Source: Tetrastigma voinierianum
Taxonomy: Eukaryota > Streptophyta > Magnoliopsida > Vitales > Vitaceae
Length of the DNA: 64,000 nt
Direction of reading: 5' to 3'
Assembly (NCBI GenBank): GCA_016808115.1
Contig: JAEQBH010001850.1
Location: 186,001-250,000 of the forward strand
A program made the translations under genes and the position numbers. Shown piece after piece: positions 1-13,195 of the stretch; the stretch's first letter is position 1, and each line of letters starts with the position of its first letter. Below the pieces are notes generated by a model. That model was not told where the DNA came from. It saw nothing but the letters and a program-made list of their open reading frames with translations, and did no database searches.

Positions 1-1830
1 TTTCACACTCGAGATACGGAGTTGGCATGTTTTTCGAGGCATCGCGGTTCGGGTGCCATGAAACGATTTTCGATGCGACGAAAGTCACATATAACACGTA
101 CTCATGTGCCATAAGTGGCATGAGTAGAGAAAGTATGAAAATGGATGGCCGAGATAGTGCCGAATGTCAAAACTGGGAAAAGAAGGACATAAATGTCATT
201 TTTGGAATTGTTTAAGTTAGAAAAAGACAAATATTGTAATAGTGCCATCTTCTTGCTTTAAACTAAAGAGAAAAACCGGAAAGGGGGAGAAATCTGGCAA
301 TGGCTATGGCTGGTGCGTTTTTTTTTTAGAGAGAGAACTTCTCTCTCGATTTGTAGGAGATCCAACCGTCGAAAGTTTTCGGAGCAAGAAGGAAAGTTGC
401 TCTACGCGGAGAGGCCTACGCGTGGGCTCCGATTTTAGGGAGTTTCCTCAAACTCCGAGAGGTAGGGGTTTCTCCCTACTTGGGTTTTATTCTTTATTAA
501 GTACTTTGTTAATGTTTGAGTTGAATGAGGCCGTGAGGGGCCGTTTGATCGGTCCCAAATCTTGGGACCGAATTGTTTGGAAATTATTGAAACCCATTTA
601 GAAATCATGATCGTGAGGGACTACTACGATCATTATAAGAGCTCATGTGTATAATCTATTGAATAAATTGCGTTGGTTTGTATAAGACCTGAAAATGGTC
701 ATGGAAATTGCCCTACTATGAACCGATGATCAGGAATTGCCTGAATAGTAACCCAGGCTCTTCATTATTCTCGAATAGTGTTCACAAATAATTTTTGTGA
801 AATAATGTGTTTGACTGAAAGGATTCAAGTTGAATTGCTCGTGTTTGATCATTAGCCTAATAGCTAATTTTTGGTGTAGAAATGTGAAATTATAATAATA
901 TCAATAAGTGATTTAAACGCGAATATATGCATGATTATGTATATTTCCAGTATGTGTTATGTAATTGAAATGAAATTGAACATGGCATTCCATATGCAGA
1001 TCGGGGCACCCTAGATCGATAGGAGTGTATGCGGCTGAGGTAATTTCAGAGAATGGTTCGAGGGTTGTCTCAAAATAAATGAATATTTGAGGGTAGTCCA
1101 AATAAAATATCAATTGGCTCCGAGTCTACCCAATTGATATACATCTATAGTAACCATACGTATAATATCAATCGTCTGAGACTAATAAAATTGATATATA
1201 CACTTGAGCTGTCCACAAACAAATAAAAAACATGGATTCTCAATGTGCTTAGGCAAGTGTGAGGAGCTCTGAGGATTCGGCACTAGATGATTCGTGCAGA
1301 CATTCACAGGATCACGATTTACTTGAATGTATGTTTTCATCTGTTACTGCATATGCACTTAGTGGGAGAGTAGCCCACTTGTGGGTGATTCCACTATCTG
1401 AGCATTAAATTTCACTGTCGAGGATATTATTTTACGCACAGGAGCGTTATGAGGAGACGACTCATCCTAGAGATCGAAGTTTGTAAGAAAGCCGAATGTG
1501 GTTTCATGGTTTTACATGTATTAGAATTCTAGTATTTTAATATATGTCAGATAAGAGTAACTTTGAACTCCTTTGAAACTATTGATATAGTTGGTTTATA
1601 TTGACAGATGAGTATTGTGGTAATGGGCCCAAGAGGCCGCTTTTGCTCAAATATGATATCATGTGATTGATGTTGATCGGGATGGTTATAAGGCTGTGTG
1701 TTGTATCTGGGGTAGAGCCCCGCATGTGCGGAGACTCGCGATTGGTGAGAGATATGCTCCGTCATCCGACATTCACGAGTGTTTTTACCGTCGACAGAAG
1801 TCAAATCGACCCCCAGGATCTGGGGTGTCA
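1..1830 (+). repeat. 5' LTR of the gypsy element (left end cut by window edge)
   Basis: The sequence aligns along its whole length with 7,861-9,663, for example the shared blocks around 90-130 and 7,950-7,990, and the AGTATTTTAATATATG-like block near 1,530 and 9,370. It ends in TGTCA at 1,826-1,830, matching the end of the 3' LTR. The two copies differ by many short indels as well as substitutions. No gene is seen inside; the short frames at 242-601 and 1,547-1,864 are not conserved between the copies. Confidence 0.85.
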
Positions 1831-3150
1831 GTTTCAGATCGTAGCTAGGTATACGAATACCTAGGGAGCTCCTGTTTGGTATCCATCACCACTTGGGTGG
1901 TTTAATGTCTTATTAGGTATAAGATTACCTAGGATATACTTGAACAAACTAGGACACCGCATGTGAGTTTTGTATGTGCTGTGTATGGTTGTGCATAAAT
2001 ATAAATTGTTAGTGTTATGTGATTGAATTATATGATTGGTATGCTTGGCAAGTAGCATAGGGATGATGTTGAACACTAGGATTTAGTGTGAGAACAAGGT
2101 TGAGAAAACTTTGAAAAAAAAAATGGTCCAGAAAATTTCTGGATAGTTGCTCCAGCTTTGGACAAGAACAGAGTGGATTTTATGGAAAATTGGAATATTA
2201 TACCAGTTTTTACATAAGAGAAAGGGTTAAAATCGAACCCTTAAAATGTTTTGAAGTAGGAATTGGTGCGGTTCAAGTCACCACATGCAAGGGAGGAGCA
2301 AGGAGGCTACTCGAAATGAGGTGAAAAAAAAAAGTTTATTTTCTAAGGTTTTCTAGTGAAAAACTCAAGAGGTAAATGAATAAAATAAATTTTAAATTTA
2401 TTGAGCTAGCAGAAGAAATGGAAAAATCATAATAATACTTTTGCTATTTTCCACCGCTGGAACAATTGAAAAAAAAAAGAAAAAAGAGGATAAATATTGC
2501 TCCAGTGAGCGTAAGAGAGGGCTAGGCAGAGCGCAGTCAAGGCGCGCAGGGGCGCTGGGGCGCAGCACGGCGCACGCATGCAAGACGGACAAAGACAAGG
2601 ATCGCTCGGGCGCTACGGAGGTGTCGGGCGAAGTGGGCGCCATGGTAGGATGATCGCAGCGCCACGATGGCACGCAAGACGCGGTGACGAAAGGCCGCGA
2701 CATCGCCATTGGCCGTGATACTACTGGGGTCTTCGCCATGACACTACAGTAAAAGACGCCGGCGCAACGATGCAAGACTGGGTGTGTCAAGTGAAGGCCG
2801 GCGGTGCACTTGGTGCACTCAAATTATTTCGACTCCACCTTGACTCGGGCCCCGTCTCCTCGAGTCAATTTTTGGCCACCGCTCATGAACCCGGGCCATG
2901 AACATCGCTCATCGCAAAAATTTTTGAAATTTTTTTTTAATTAAATTAAAATAAAATAAAATCAAACAAAATGGGACAAAAATTTGAAAAAAGAAATGAA
3001 ATTTTCAAAAATAAAATTTTTGTTGATAAAAATGTTTAAATGTATAATTGATTGTCTTACATTGCTTATAAATGCAGGGACTTGATATATATGCACTGAT
3101 TTTGTGTATGACTAGTGTCTCGGGGCTGTGTTTATGCCTTCAAGATACTG
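1831..3150 (+). other. Gypsy 5' internal leader, no coding seen
   Basis: This stretch lies between the 5' LTR and the first gag-like sequence. It has a GC-rich island at 2,520-2,900 and an A-rich segment at 2,930-3,040. I see no protein motif. A clear methionine-tRNA primer-binding site directly after 1,830 could not be recognised. Confidence 0.5.
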
Positions 3151-3159
3151 CATTGTAGT

Positions 3160-4100
3160 TAACTGCCATTTTTAACTGTGATGGGCCAGTAGAGGACGCA
3201 GGGTACAGTGGCGTCCATGGTACCGGTCGTGCACCACGACATTCGACACCACAAGATTTGATCGCCAGCCTTGTCGAGGTCAGAGGTTTTGCAAGAGCCT
3301 GATATCGCACAAAGCAGCATAGTAACCCGCAGGTTTGTGAGCCGCATCATCCTCCGGGAGCCCATGGGGAGACCCTACCGCGGGCGTACTTATCGGTTTA
3401 TAGACGAGAACGTATTTGCGCTGGCTGAGATCACCCGATACGACCAGATCAAAGTTAGCCGTGATTCCCGCCGAGGGCAAGGCCCGCGTGAGACGGGCGA
3501 GGACCTCTGTGAGACTAGAGGCTGAAGAGCATGGCTAGCTTTGAGAGTCGCCCATAAGTACTTTCCGCAGACTCATGAGGCAATGCTAAGGCTCGGAGTT
3601 CTAGAGTCAAGCAGGGGCGACGACTATGATGTGGACTCACGTGGCTAGATTCACGTAGTTAGCCCTGATTTGTCGATGTGATTACGTTGACCACCGACCG
3701 GCCAAGGTGAGGAGATTCGAGAATGGACTCAAGTCATTCCATTCTGCCGTGATCAGGACTTCGCCCCACAAGATACGGATTCCATGGTCAGACACTCGAC
3801 CATGCAGAGAAATGTAGGATGTTCCTACACCTCTAGATGCGAGTGTTAGTAGCAAGAGGAAAGACAAATACCACCTTCTCCGCCGTGTTACAGAGCTTCT
3901 AGCTCAGCAGGGTCCCAGAGGGCATTCAGCCGTGGACGCATGAGGAGTCGCCACAAGTGATGATGGGAGTCACTGGCCAGCGGGACGGCGGGTGTGCTAC
4001 CATTGTCGCAGCTGGACATGAGGAGGATTGCCCCCTGCAGACGTGGATCCCGGTGGTTTCGGGACGCATAGTCCCAGCCTCAAGAGCAAGACAGAGGATA
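3160..4100 (+). pseudogene. gag remnant with CCHC zinc knuckle
   Basis: The capsid-like part is too decayed to align by eye. At 3,994-4,035 a CCHC knuckle is legible: CYHC in one frame, then GHEEDCP in another, so one frameshift lies between the second cysteine and the histidine. A CX2CX4HX4C knuckle is the usual nucleocapsid signature of plant gypsy gag. The 136-residue frame at 3,957-4,367 overlaps this region but reads another frame and is not a gene. Confidence 0.65.
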
Positions 4101-4249
4101 CATGTCCTCCTCCACAACACCTGGCACGGTGCCGTAGGAGCCGCCCCGCCTGTGGAGCTGCCCGGCACCTCCCATTTCACAGTGTGCCCGAGGGCCAAAG
4201 CATGGGCAGAGGCAGAGGACGGTGGCCCACAAAGGTGGACACAGGCCTG

Positions 4250-5640
4250 GTGGGCATGGTTCACGCCTATCACACCGCAGCCGAGTCAGATCAAACGCTT
4301 ATACAGTGGTAATGCTTTTTGCTATCTCGCCTTGCGGGCAAGAGGTTATTTGATTCGTGCTTCGTGATCTATTCATCGCCGTATCGCCAGATCGAGTCAC
4401 TAGAGGCTGAGACCTTAGAGGAGCCTTTGTATGTGAGCCTCCCCAGATTGGAGGCGGCGGTTAGGGATGATATGTCGAGGTTGGGCGAAATGAGATCCTG
4501 ACCTCACTCACAAGTAGACCGAGGAACATAGACATGTCAGAGAGTTCAATGTCATCCGGGATGGATCGCTGACAACCATAGAGTCGCATCGATTAGAGCT
4601 GTGAGGGAGGGCGCCACTGCCACACGCCAGGATCTAAAGTGACATCGGTGGTATTTCGTGGGGGATAAGAGGATATTTCGCCCCTGCATGCATACGAGCC
4701 CAAGTGTCGTGGATAAATATGGGTTGGCTAGCAAGCTCACTCCTGTGAGGACGGAAGTAGACCAGACTTAGATCTACCCCAGTAGTCATGAGTATGGATG
4801 TTTTTCCTGCATGAGCTTACCTAGACTAATTCCACAGGGATGTAGACTTTAGACGGCTGGCACCGGTATTAACACCCATCTCTATGACTCAAGATGATGG
4901 CAACTTGGCCGAAAGACAGGAACCCGTGAGTCCAAATACAGAGCTACTCGGACAGTGCTGGGGTTCATTAGACCGAGCACTTCACCATGGGGCACCCTGG
5001 CTCTATTTGGGCGGCTACAAGCGACATGACCCTTCGAATCGCATCGAATTACGATACCGAATGTGTTACGATCAAGAACCTGGGCACCATTACCGAGGAT
5101 CGATTTACGCTTTGATCATTTGAGAGGAGCGCGAGTCTACTCCAAGATGTATCTTCGTGACCGTTACCATCACCGAGGGGTTGTGATACGATATCCTTAA
5201 GATCGCTAGACGCTGCTATGGGCACTTCTGGAGTTTACATTTCGTGATGCCCTTTGATCGGACGCACGCGCCGCAACAACATTCATGGATCTCATGCATA
5301 GGATATTCCAACCCAATCTAGATTAGCTTGTCAGCCTTCGATGGCATCTGATCTACTCCCAAATAGAGTGGGAGCATGAGTATCACTCTGAGGATCGCTT
5401 TTACGCTTGTCGAGAGACCATCGCCTATACGCCAAGTTCAGCAAGGCAGTTCGCTTACCGAGGTGAGATTTTTCTGACATGTGGTGTCAAGATCAAGAGT
5501 GCCTACCACCCGCAGAAGGTCGAGGCGTTGATGAGTTGGGAGAGGTCAAGTCGTACTTTCGAGATACGTAGTTTCTCGATCATCGGGTTTTATAGAGATC
5601 TATCGAGGATTTCTCCAGATGCTTGAAGACCTACTTAATT
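4250..5640 (+). pseudogene. protease and reverse transcriptase remnant (gypsy pol)
   Basis: At about 5,105-5,175 the frame reads RFDHLRGARVYSKMYLRDRYH, the palm motif normally written DQLRGARVYSKIDLRSGYHQ; the catalytic-type D appears as M-Y. At 5,284-5,400 the block MDLMHRIFQPNLD followed by LIYS and EWEHE marks the region where the F-I-D-D box should lie; the box itself is lost. VEALMSWER near 5,520 is the end of the RT thumb. Stops interrupt all of these. The protease between the knuckle and RT is not recognisable with confidence. Confidence 0.7.
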
Positions 5641-6110
5641 AGGTCAATTCGTAAGGAGGTCAAGTTTGATGGGATGACCGGCGCAGAAGGTATTCCAGGA
5701 GTTGGAAGATGAGACTTACTTCGTAGCCCCATCTTGATAGTCCCGGACAGGGACAAATACAACAGGATGCCTCGAGGGCCTGGATTGGGACGGTTTTAAT
5801 GCAAATCGAGGGTAGTAACTTATGGTTCTCGTCGCCTGAAGAATCGAGCACTACCCTACACACGACACGGAGTCGAGGCCGTAGTCTCGCCTTGAAGATC
5901 TGGTGCCACTACTTATACGGCGAGGAGTTCGAGGTATACCACTATGTTCGAAGTATATTTTCTATCGCAGCGGGACCTCAAATAAGGAGGCAACAATAAA
6001 TGGATGGAGTTCCTAGAGGATTATGATTTCACTTTGCATTACCATCCCTAAGGGCAAATGTGGTGGCTGGATGCACCTACTTAAGTCACAAGGAGCGCAT
6101 TAGTATAGCT
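5641..6110 (+). pseudogene. RNase H remnant (gypsy pol)
   Basis: At 5,785-5,990 the translation includes GRVLMQIEGS and then ALKIWCHYLYGEEFEVYHY, matching the gypsy RNase H consensus ALKIWRHYLYGEkfeVyTDH; the catalytic TDH is changed to HYV. At 6,001-6,085 the frame reads WMEFLEDYDFTLHYHP, then a stop, the usual end of the domain. The position after RT and before integrase is as expected for Ty3/gypsy. Confidence 0.75.
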
Positions 6111-6419
6111 CCTTTCGGGAGTTGGCGATGCTCGAGATCGCGGGATGGGTCATTACAATACGAAAGTGCACTCGTGGATACCTGGGAGTTTAGCGGGCTA
6201 CACCGCCTTTGTCAGCGCAGTGATTGAGTCCCAGTGGCAGGACGCAGAGATAGTGTCCATCAGGGACCGAGTACAATGTGCACGGACGAGGGTCGGACCG
6301 CTCACGCGATGGTAGTCTTCGATATGTGGGACTGGTGAAGGGTTCCCTCAAATAATCGATTCGAGAGAGGAGATTCTCGTGGAGTTTCACCGCTTCCTCG
6401 ATTTTCCGTATCCAGTGGT

Positions 6420-6900
6420 ACCTAAGATACCGTGACCCTCGTCGCCGCACTATCGAGGGATGAAGAGACACGTGAGGACTTTGTTCGACGATGTCTCACG
6501 TGTCAGGTTAAGGCCGGCACCAGAGCCAACAAAGGCTACTCGTACCATCGAGGTGGCTTTCGGCGGAAGTGGGAACACGTCACGATGGACTTTGTGACCC
6601 ACTTGCCACGGACGCAACAGAGGCATGACGCAGTATGGGTGATAGTGGACCTACTTCACTAAGTCACCGCATTTTCTGTACCGCATGGATGACCACTGAG
6701 AGATCTCCGTCGGCTATACACCGAGAGATAGTCCGGCCACATGAAGTACCAAGATCCAGGCTCTGATAGTGGGACCCGAGGTTTATTTAATGCACTTTTA
6801 AGAGTTTCCAAAAGGCTATGGGTACACCTGATGATGAGCACAATTTTCTCTACCCCTCGCACAAATGGTCACCGAGAGGACCATACAGATTGTAGAGGAC
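6420..6900 (+). pseudogene. integrase zinc-binding and core remnant (gypsy pol)
   Basis: A frame at 6,432-6,662 reads RRCLTCQVKAGT and then WEHVTMDFVTHLPRT and AVWVIVDLL. These are the H2C2 zinc-finger tail and the first catalytic aspartate segment of the gypsy integrase core. A stop follows IVDLLH where family members read on into the second aspartate motif. The upstream histidines of the finger are not in the same frame. Confidence 0.8.
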
Positions 6901-7129
6901 ATGCTACTTAGCACAAGCCCGGGATCATAAGGGCAGTCGGAGGAGCATTTTCCCTTAGTTGAATCTTCGTGACACAACAACAACTATCGCGAGCAATACG
7001 ATGGCAATCAGATGAGGCACTGTATGAGAGGCCATGCAGGGCACCATTATGTTGGACCGAGGTGGGAGAGAGCTCCATCATCGGTCCATTTGATTGTAGA
7101 GACACTCTCCGGTAGGCGAGCTTAATACG

Positions 7130-7600
7130 ACAGCTGCCTTCTCACGGCCAGAGCCGGCAGAAGAGTTATGCCGATGTGCGACGTCGACCCTTAGAGTTCG
7201 AGGTTGGGGACTGCGTCTTCTCGGGGCGTGATGCCAAGAGAGAGAGCTGGCCAAGTTCTAAGCAGTCACGAAGCTATCGCCGTATTTATCGGGTCTTTCG
7301 AGATACTCGAGTAGGCACCGCCATCGACATGCTACTGCCAAAGATGTCGTGTTCACGAGGTATTTCACGCCTCATGTTCTGGCGTATACCCGTGATCCGT
7401 ACTTCATGGTGGATCGGGGATGGGATCGAGGTCGATAATCGACTGACCCTCGAGGGAGGGGACCAAACAGGCATTTTGATACCGTGGACGTTTTGCGACG
7501 CAAGATCGTGAGGCTAGTGAAGGTGTTATGGGCGGCACTATGGGAGTGGAGGAGTCAACGGGAGCGGGAGGACACGATGCGCCACCCATCCTCACAGGGA
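7130..7600 (+). pseudogene. integrase C-terminal remnant (gypsy pol)
   Basis: The frame starting near 7,176 reads RRRPLEFEVGDCVF, the GPY/F-like C-terminal domain that begins with RRRPLeFevGD in this group. RVGTAI near 7,305 and LVKVLW near 7,515 (in another frame) match the tail of the same domain. Several frameshifts are present. I cannot tell whether a chromodomain once followed. Confidence 0.7.
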
Positions 7601-7715
7601 CGAAGGTACGTGATTTTAGTCTTAAGATTTAAATGACTGTTTACATGCATGGCAGAGTGCACGTTGCATATTCATGTGAGTGACTGATTGTCCGCACTCG
7701 GGGATGCACCTTTCC

Positions 7716-7727
7716 AAGGAGGGAGAA
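7716..7727 (+). other. Polypurine tract before the 3' LTR
   Basis: AAGGAGGGAGAA ends one base before TGTAAGACCC, the start of the 3' LTR. A purine run abutting the LTR primes plus-strand synthesis in LTR retrotransposons. Confidence 0.8.
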
Positions 7728-9663
7728 TGTAAGACCCGAGAAATTCCACCAAAAAATGGCAAATCAGAATTTCGCCAAAAAACCAAATTTATTCTCTGGA
7801 TCTGATGAAGAAACGATTTCACCGTTGAACTATCTTGCAAAATCTGAGCTTAGCACGTCGACTTCACGACTCGAGACAAATGAGTTGGTACGTTTTTCGA
7901 GGCATCGCCGGTGCCGTGAAACACCTTCTACCGTGAATAAAGCCTTCACATATAACACGTACTCATGTGCCATAAGCGGCATGAGTAGAGAAATTCATAA
8001 ACGAATCGCCGAGATAGTGTCAATGTCAAATCGGGAAAGAATGATAAACTGTCACTGGACCATTTGGTTAGAAAAGACAAATATTGCAATGAAGGTTATC
8101 TTCTGGGCTTTAAACTAAAGAGAAAAACCGGAAAGGGGGAGAAATCTGGCAGTGGTTATGGCTGGTGCGTTTTTTTTTTTTTGAGAGAGAACTTCTCTCT
8201 GATCAGGAGGATCCGACCGCCGGTAAAGTTTCTGAGCAAGAAGGAAGCTGGCTCACGCGGAGGCCTACGCTGGCCCGATTTTAGGAGTTTCAAATCTAGA
8301 GGTAGGGTTTCCTACTGGGCTTTATCTTATTAAGTACTTTGTTAATGTTTGAGTTGAATGAGGCCTGAGGGTTGTTAACGGCCCCAAATCTTGGGACCGA
8401 ATTGTTTGAAATTATTGAAACCCATTTGTGAAACTGACCGTGAGGGGCTACTACGGACTGTTATGGTTTCATGTGTGATAATTTATTGAATAAATTATGT
8501 GTTACCAGATAAGGTCGAAATGGTCAGAAATTCGGTTCACTAAGGAACCGATGATCGTGAATTGTCTTAGTAATAACTGAGGGTTTCCAATTAGCTCCCT
8601 GAGAATAGTTCACAAAATAATTTTGTGAAATAATGTGTTTGATCGAAAGGATTCGGCTGAATTGCTCTCGTGGAAACAATTGGCTGTTCTGGCTGAATAA
8701 TTTCGGTGTATGGAAATGTGAAATTACATAACATGATTGTGTGATTTAATTATGCGAATATATGCATGATTATATATTTGCACATGTGTTATAAATTTGA
8801 AACGAAATGGCATCACATTCTATATGCATCAAATTTCAGACGATAGGAGTGAGTGTACAAGTAATTCTCGAGAGAATGGTTCTGAGGGTTGTCTACCAAA
8901 AATAACAATGAATATCTTATAGTATCCCAAATAAAATATCAATCTTCGAGCTCTCGCCCAATTGATATACATCTGCAGGAGGGTGTTCATACATAATATC
9001 AATCAAGCCGATAACGACCTAATTGATATACATACATCTGAGGGTTGTCCACAAACAAATAAAACTATGGATTCTCATACGGGCTTAGGCAAGCCGAGGA
9101 GTCTGGTGAGGATTCTAAAGTCGATGATCGGGCTAGAATATCCAAGAGGATCACGATTTATCACGTATGTTTTTCATTGCTACTGCATATACACTAGGTG
9201 GAGAGTAGCCCAATTTAGGTGATTCCACTCAATTGTTATCATCTCACCTCAGGCCGGTGGGATATTATTCATAAGTACAAAGAGCGCAATATGAGACTAC
9301 CATCCTAGATATTGAGTTTTAGAAGAAGCGAATGTGGCTTTGATGGTTTACATGTATTGAATTCTAGTATTTTGTAATTATATGTTGTATAAGATAACTT
9401 TTGAGCTCTTGAACCACAGATATAGCTTGGCTTATATTACGATGAGTATTGTGGTATAATCACAGGCCGCTTTTTACCGTATATATAGATATCATGTGTG
9501 ATTACGTTGATTGGGATAGGTTATATGTGTGTTGTATTCGGGTAGAGCTCCCGCATTAAAGGAGACTTCAGCTCGATTTTCGTGAGATATGTCGGTCATC
9601 CGGCGATTCACGATCGTTTCGCTGTCGACGGTAGTCAAACTTAATTCTCTGATCGTGGTGTCA
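7728..9663 (+). repeat. 3' LTR of the gypsy element
   Basis: It starts TGTAAGACCC right after the polypurine tract and ends GGTGTCA. It is about 1.94 kb long and matches 1-1,830 after its first ~130 bp. Differences from the 5' copy include many 1-3 bp deletions, for example around 8,215-8,330 against 365-510. The 7,756-8,118 frame starts inside the LTR and is not a gene. Confidence 0.87.
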
Positions 9664-11050
9664 AGGCCATGAGTGCCATTTACATATACATATGCAAAAA
9701 CTGTACATTTACATTTACATAATCAGAGCGCAAAACCTATTGTGATGTACTCCTACTAGTTTGTTGGCCCAACAGTATGAGGAAGATTCACACGCATTTT
9801 CCTGGTGATCACACTGAATTAAAACCTTTCGTATACATTAATCGCTTAGCTGGAAACATATGACTTATAATGCATACACGCATCTTAATACTACTTATGA
9901 AGTACATAACAAGAATAAGATATGTCACCAATGATGGCACGTCAGTAATCTATTCATGAACTCAATAACAAACCACCACACTTCTATACTCAGTATGACT
10001 CATAATTTAACCAGATCTCCCGTATAGCTTATAGAAATTATATCAGACATGGCGCATCTGCCGGGGCATTTCACAGAGTTTATACTATACGCAGGCACCC
10101 GTAGGTACTATGAGCTTATACTTGTACAGAGGTACCCGTAGGTACATTCTGATAAGAACGATGTACATTATTTATTTCCATTCTATCTTAATTTTATCAT
10201 ATAATTGTTCGACTACCTAGACTATAATAAGAGGTTATAGACATCACAATAAGTAATTCGGTAAAGTACGATAACATCGAGGTGCTCGAGTTACAAAGCA
10301 GATGTCACATCGGCAGAGTGTTGTCGCACTACAGAGACATCAAGTATTAAATGTGTCAAGCACGGCCGAGTACTATACTAAAATGTGCCGAAGCACTACG
10401 AGAGTGTCGTCGCACTAATCAGAGTACTGTGCAAAGTACTAGACATGTCCCCGCTTCACGTAACATAGTACTGCACATTCCTATATCCTGGGCTCAGGAT
10501 AAATTTTACAATTATATATGTTCAGAACTTACTTATCTTATCATAGGTTCGCCAGCCAAGGCGATGTACGGTCTAATTTCTTTCTTTCTTTAATCTTACA
10601 AACATGTAATGGACCTACACTTATAGGTCCTCATTAGTCTAATGCATAAGTCCCCGACAACGGAACAGCAAAACGAAACAAAACACATAAATTCCATGTT
10701 GTGAACAAAGAGTTATGCCGCAGCGGTAGCATTACACTATGGCGATGCCCTGGTCGCAGCGGGTAGCACACCACTACACTGCGGCTGCACCCGAGGCTTC
10801 CAAACTCCTCTCAGCCACGCCTACGTGACATGCCATGCCTTGGCGCGTGGACTCCACGCCGTCGCGTGAGATCCCTATGCCGCGGCGTAGGACCCCTAAA
10901 ATTGCCCAGATTTTGCTGATTTCGTCAATTTTTTTAGAAATTCAACCAAAAACCCCAAAATAATCCAAAAGCATCACCAAAAACAACTCCTAAATGTGTT
11001 CTAACCCAACCAAAACCAAACATAGAGATTAACTAAGGTTTTTCCAAACA
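9664..11050 (-). repeat. LTR-like repeat remnant, no gene
   Basis: No coding sequence is visible. Short internal repeats include CACCCGTAGGTACT/TACCCGTAGGTACA near 10,095 and 10,130, and repeated GTGTTGTCGCACTA-type words at 10,318-10,420. A GC-rich block at 10,730-10,905 holds a near-palindrome CCTATGCCGCGGCGTAGG. The segment 10,900-11,050 resembles 38,500-38,640 in the same orientation, which suggests a minus-oriented member of the local LTR-like family. Confidence 0.5.
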
Positions 11051-13195
11051 CAAACTCAAATACTTGTAAGTTAGGTTATCTCCCTAATCAATATCTCAAA
11101 TAATATACCCTACGCTTTCTAATTTGTTTAGGTATATTAAAAGCTAAATATGAATTTTTGGGAAATAAAACGAGAGACCCGAATTAATAATAAAGCCAAG
11201 GGTAAATATGTAATTTATCACTTGAGGACCTAGTGGTCATAAAAGGAACTAATTAGGGGTTAATATATGAAATGTTTAAAAAATGAAATGTAAATAGAAG
11301 AAGTTATGGATTAAAGGCAAATAGAGAAAGTCGAATAGAAACAAGAGAGAAATCGGGGACCAAAATGCAAAAATGAAAAGTTAAAGCAAAATGGGAAAGC
11401 ACCTGCCAAACATGGCCTTGTCAAAACATGATTAAGACCAAAAATTGGTCTCATTTGGAGAAAACAAACCGTAGGGAGAGAAGAGAGAAGAGAGTAAAAA
11501 GAAGAAGAAGAGTAAGAGGGAAGAGTAAGAAGTAAGAAGAGGCAAGCATGGAGGAGCAAAAAGGTATGGATTTATGGTATGGATTTCTATGATTTTTGGT
11601 ATGGAAGTCTAGTTTTATTTTTGGAAAAGTGTATGATTCCATTTGCCCAGACTTGTATGGAACTAACCTTTGGGTATGAATTTTGCATATGGGATCATAT
11701 GGAATTTGTATGATTATTATCTTGCCCAAACCTAGGGTTTTTGCTGGGGATTTCATCATAAACCAATAATTATGGAAAGTAAGGTGTATAAACCTAAAGA
11801 GTACAAAGAAGCATATGAAATCCTCTCTCTTGAGGATGGCTTTTATAGTTCAATGGCAAGTAATTGAGTTAAGGTTTAGAATAACCCTAACTAATCTACA
11901 TGTTAAGGTTACATGGTTAGATCCATTAGGTGATTTGAGAGTAATTCATGATAGATTTTTGAAATAAGATAAGTAGTGAAAGAGGATTTGAATAGAAAAG
12001 AGATTACAAGATGCATAGTAAATGGTTTTGAGGTGTATATGAAGTATAGAGTTGAATCATTGGGTAAGAAAAAATACTGGGTAGTGCGCAGAAGTTCTAC
12101 ATTCTAGGCAGACTGAGCACATGTACTAGTACATGTGCGTCTCGTTTTCTCGTTTCACTGGGTTAGATTTTGTACCATAACTCAAGCCATTTCTTATCCG
12201 ATTTGAGTTATTCAAGTTGTTGGTTAAAATAGACTTCAAGGAGAACCAAACATCATCAAATAGGTACCTTAAAATTATGCCTCTAAGTGGCCTAGAAATT
12301 CACTCAAAGTGGAGCCATGTGTAAGCCACCCCGCTTCGCTTTGATCATAGAGTAGTCCGGGTTGTTTCTTGACAGAACTTGAGTTTCGGTGCCCGGACTT
12401 GGGTGATTCCAGTTGAGGAGAACCAGCACCTTAGCTTTAAAGGAGGCCAAAGAACCAGTGTCAAATATGGAGACTAAGCACTGGAAAATGAATATTACAA
12501 ATCAGTTCCGGTAAAACAAACTCGACTAGTTGACATGAAAATGTCAAGTGACTTTTAGTTTGGATGCTTCAATAGAATAATGATTCAATTTCTGAGTAAA
12601 GTAGATTCATAAAGGAACTAAGAACTCATATGAATGATGTGTGAATACACTAGACATCATACGTATGCTGAGTATATGAAATACCATATGGAATAGGCAT
12701 GAAACATGACACATGAACTCACAGTGTGATATTAGAGCTTATATGATCTTTGGAGTTTGGTATGAATTCTTGTATGGAATTTGTAAGGATCCTTGGTTTT
12801 ATATAAAATATGTGTGGAGTTATAGGATTTGTACCTTGGTATAGGGTTCTTCCCTCTTTGATTTGTGGTTTTGGTTTTGTGTATGGAACTTGTATAGCTT
12901 TGCATGGACTTTGTTAGAGTTTAGTATGGTTTTGAGTATAGAAATTAAGAATTTATGTATGGTTTGTATGGATGGTTTTGGGTTAGTGTGAATTTGTGGA
13001 CTTTTATATGAAATCCCTCATTAAGCTAAGATTTGAGGTGTTAGAGAGTGAAATTACTTGTTAGGAGTATGGAATCTTCCCCTTTGAGGATGGATTGTAG
13101 AATTTATATGGATATGGGTTGGTTTATTCCTGCTTTTGGATGATTTGGGGATTGATTGTAGGATGGTTTTATGCGGAATTAATGTTTGGCATGTT

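Larger units (their letters stand above)
1..9663 (+). mobile_element. Degenerate Ty3/gypsy LTR retrotransposon, nearly full length
   Basis: Two long direct repeats (1-1,830 and 7,728-9,663) flank an internal region with recognisable but broken gag and pol in the order gag zinc knuckle, reverse transcriptase, RNase H, integrase. That order (integrase last) is diagnostic of Ty3/gypsy. A purine-rich tract (AAGGAGGGAGAA) lies directly before the 3' LTR. Every domain is interrupted by stops and frameshifts, so the element is dead. About 130 bp of the 5' LTR lies outside the window, judged from the 3' copy, so no target-site duplication can be tested. Confidence 0.9.

Noticed and set aside
3957..4367. 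136-residue plus-strand open frame
   Set aside because: It overlaps the gag zinc-knuckle remnant in another frame; the real motif lies in split frames.
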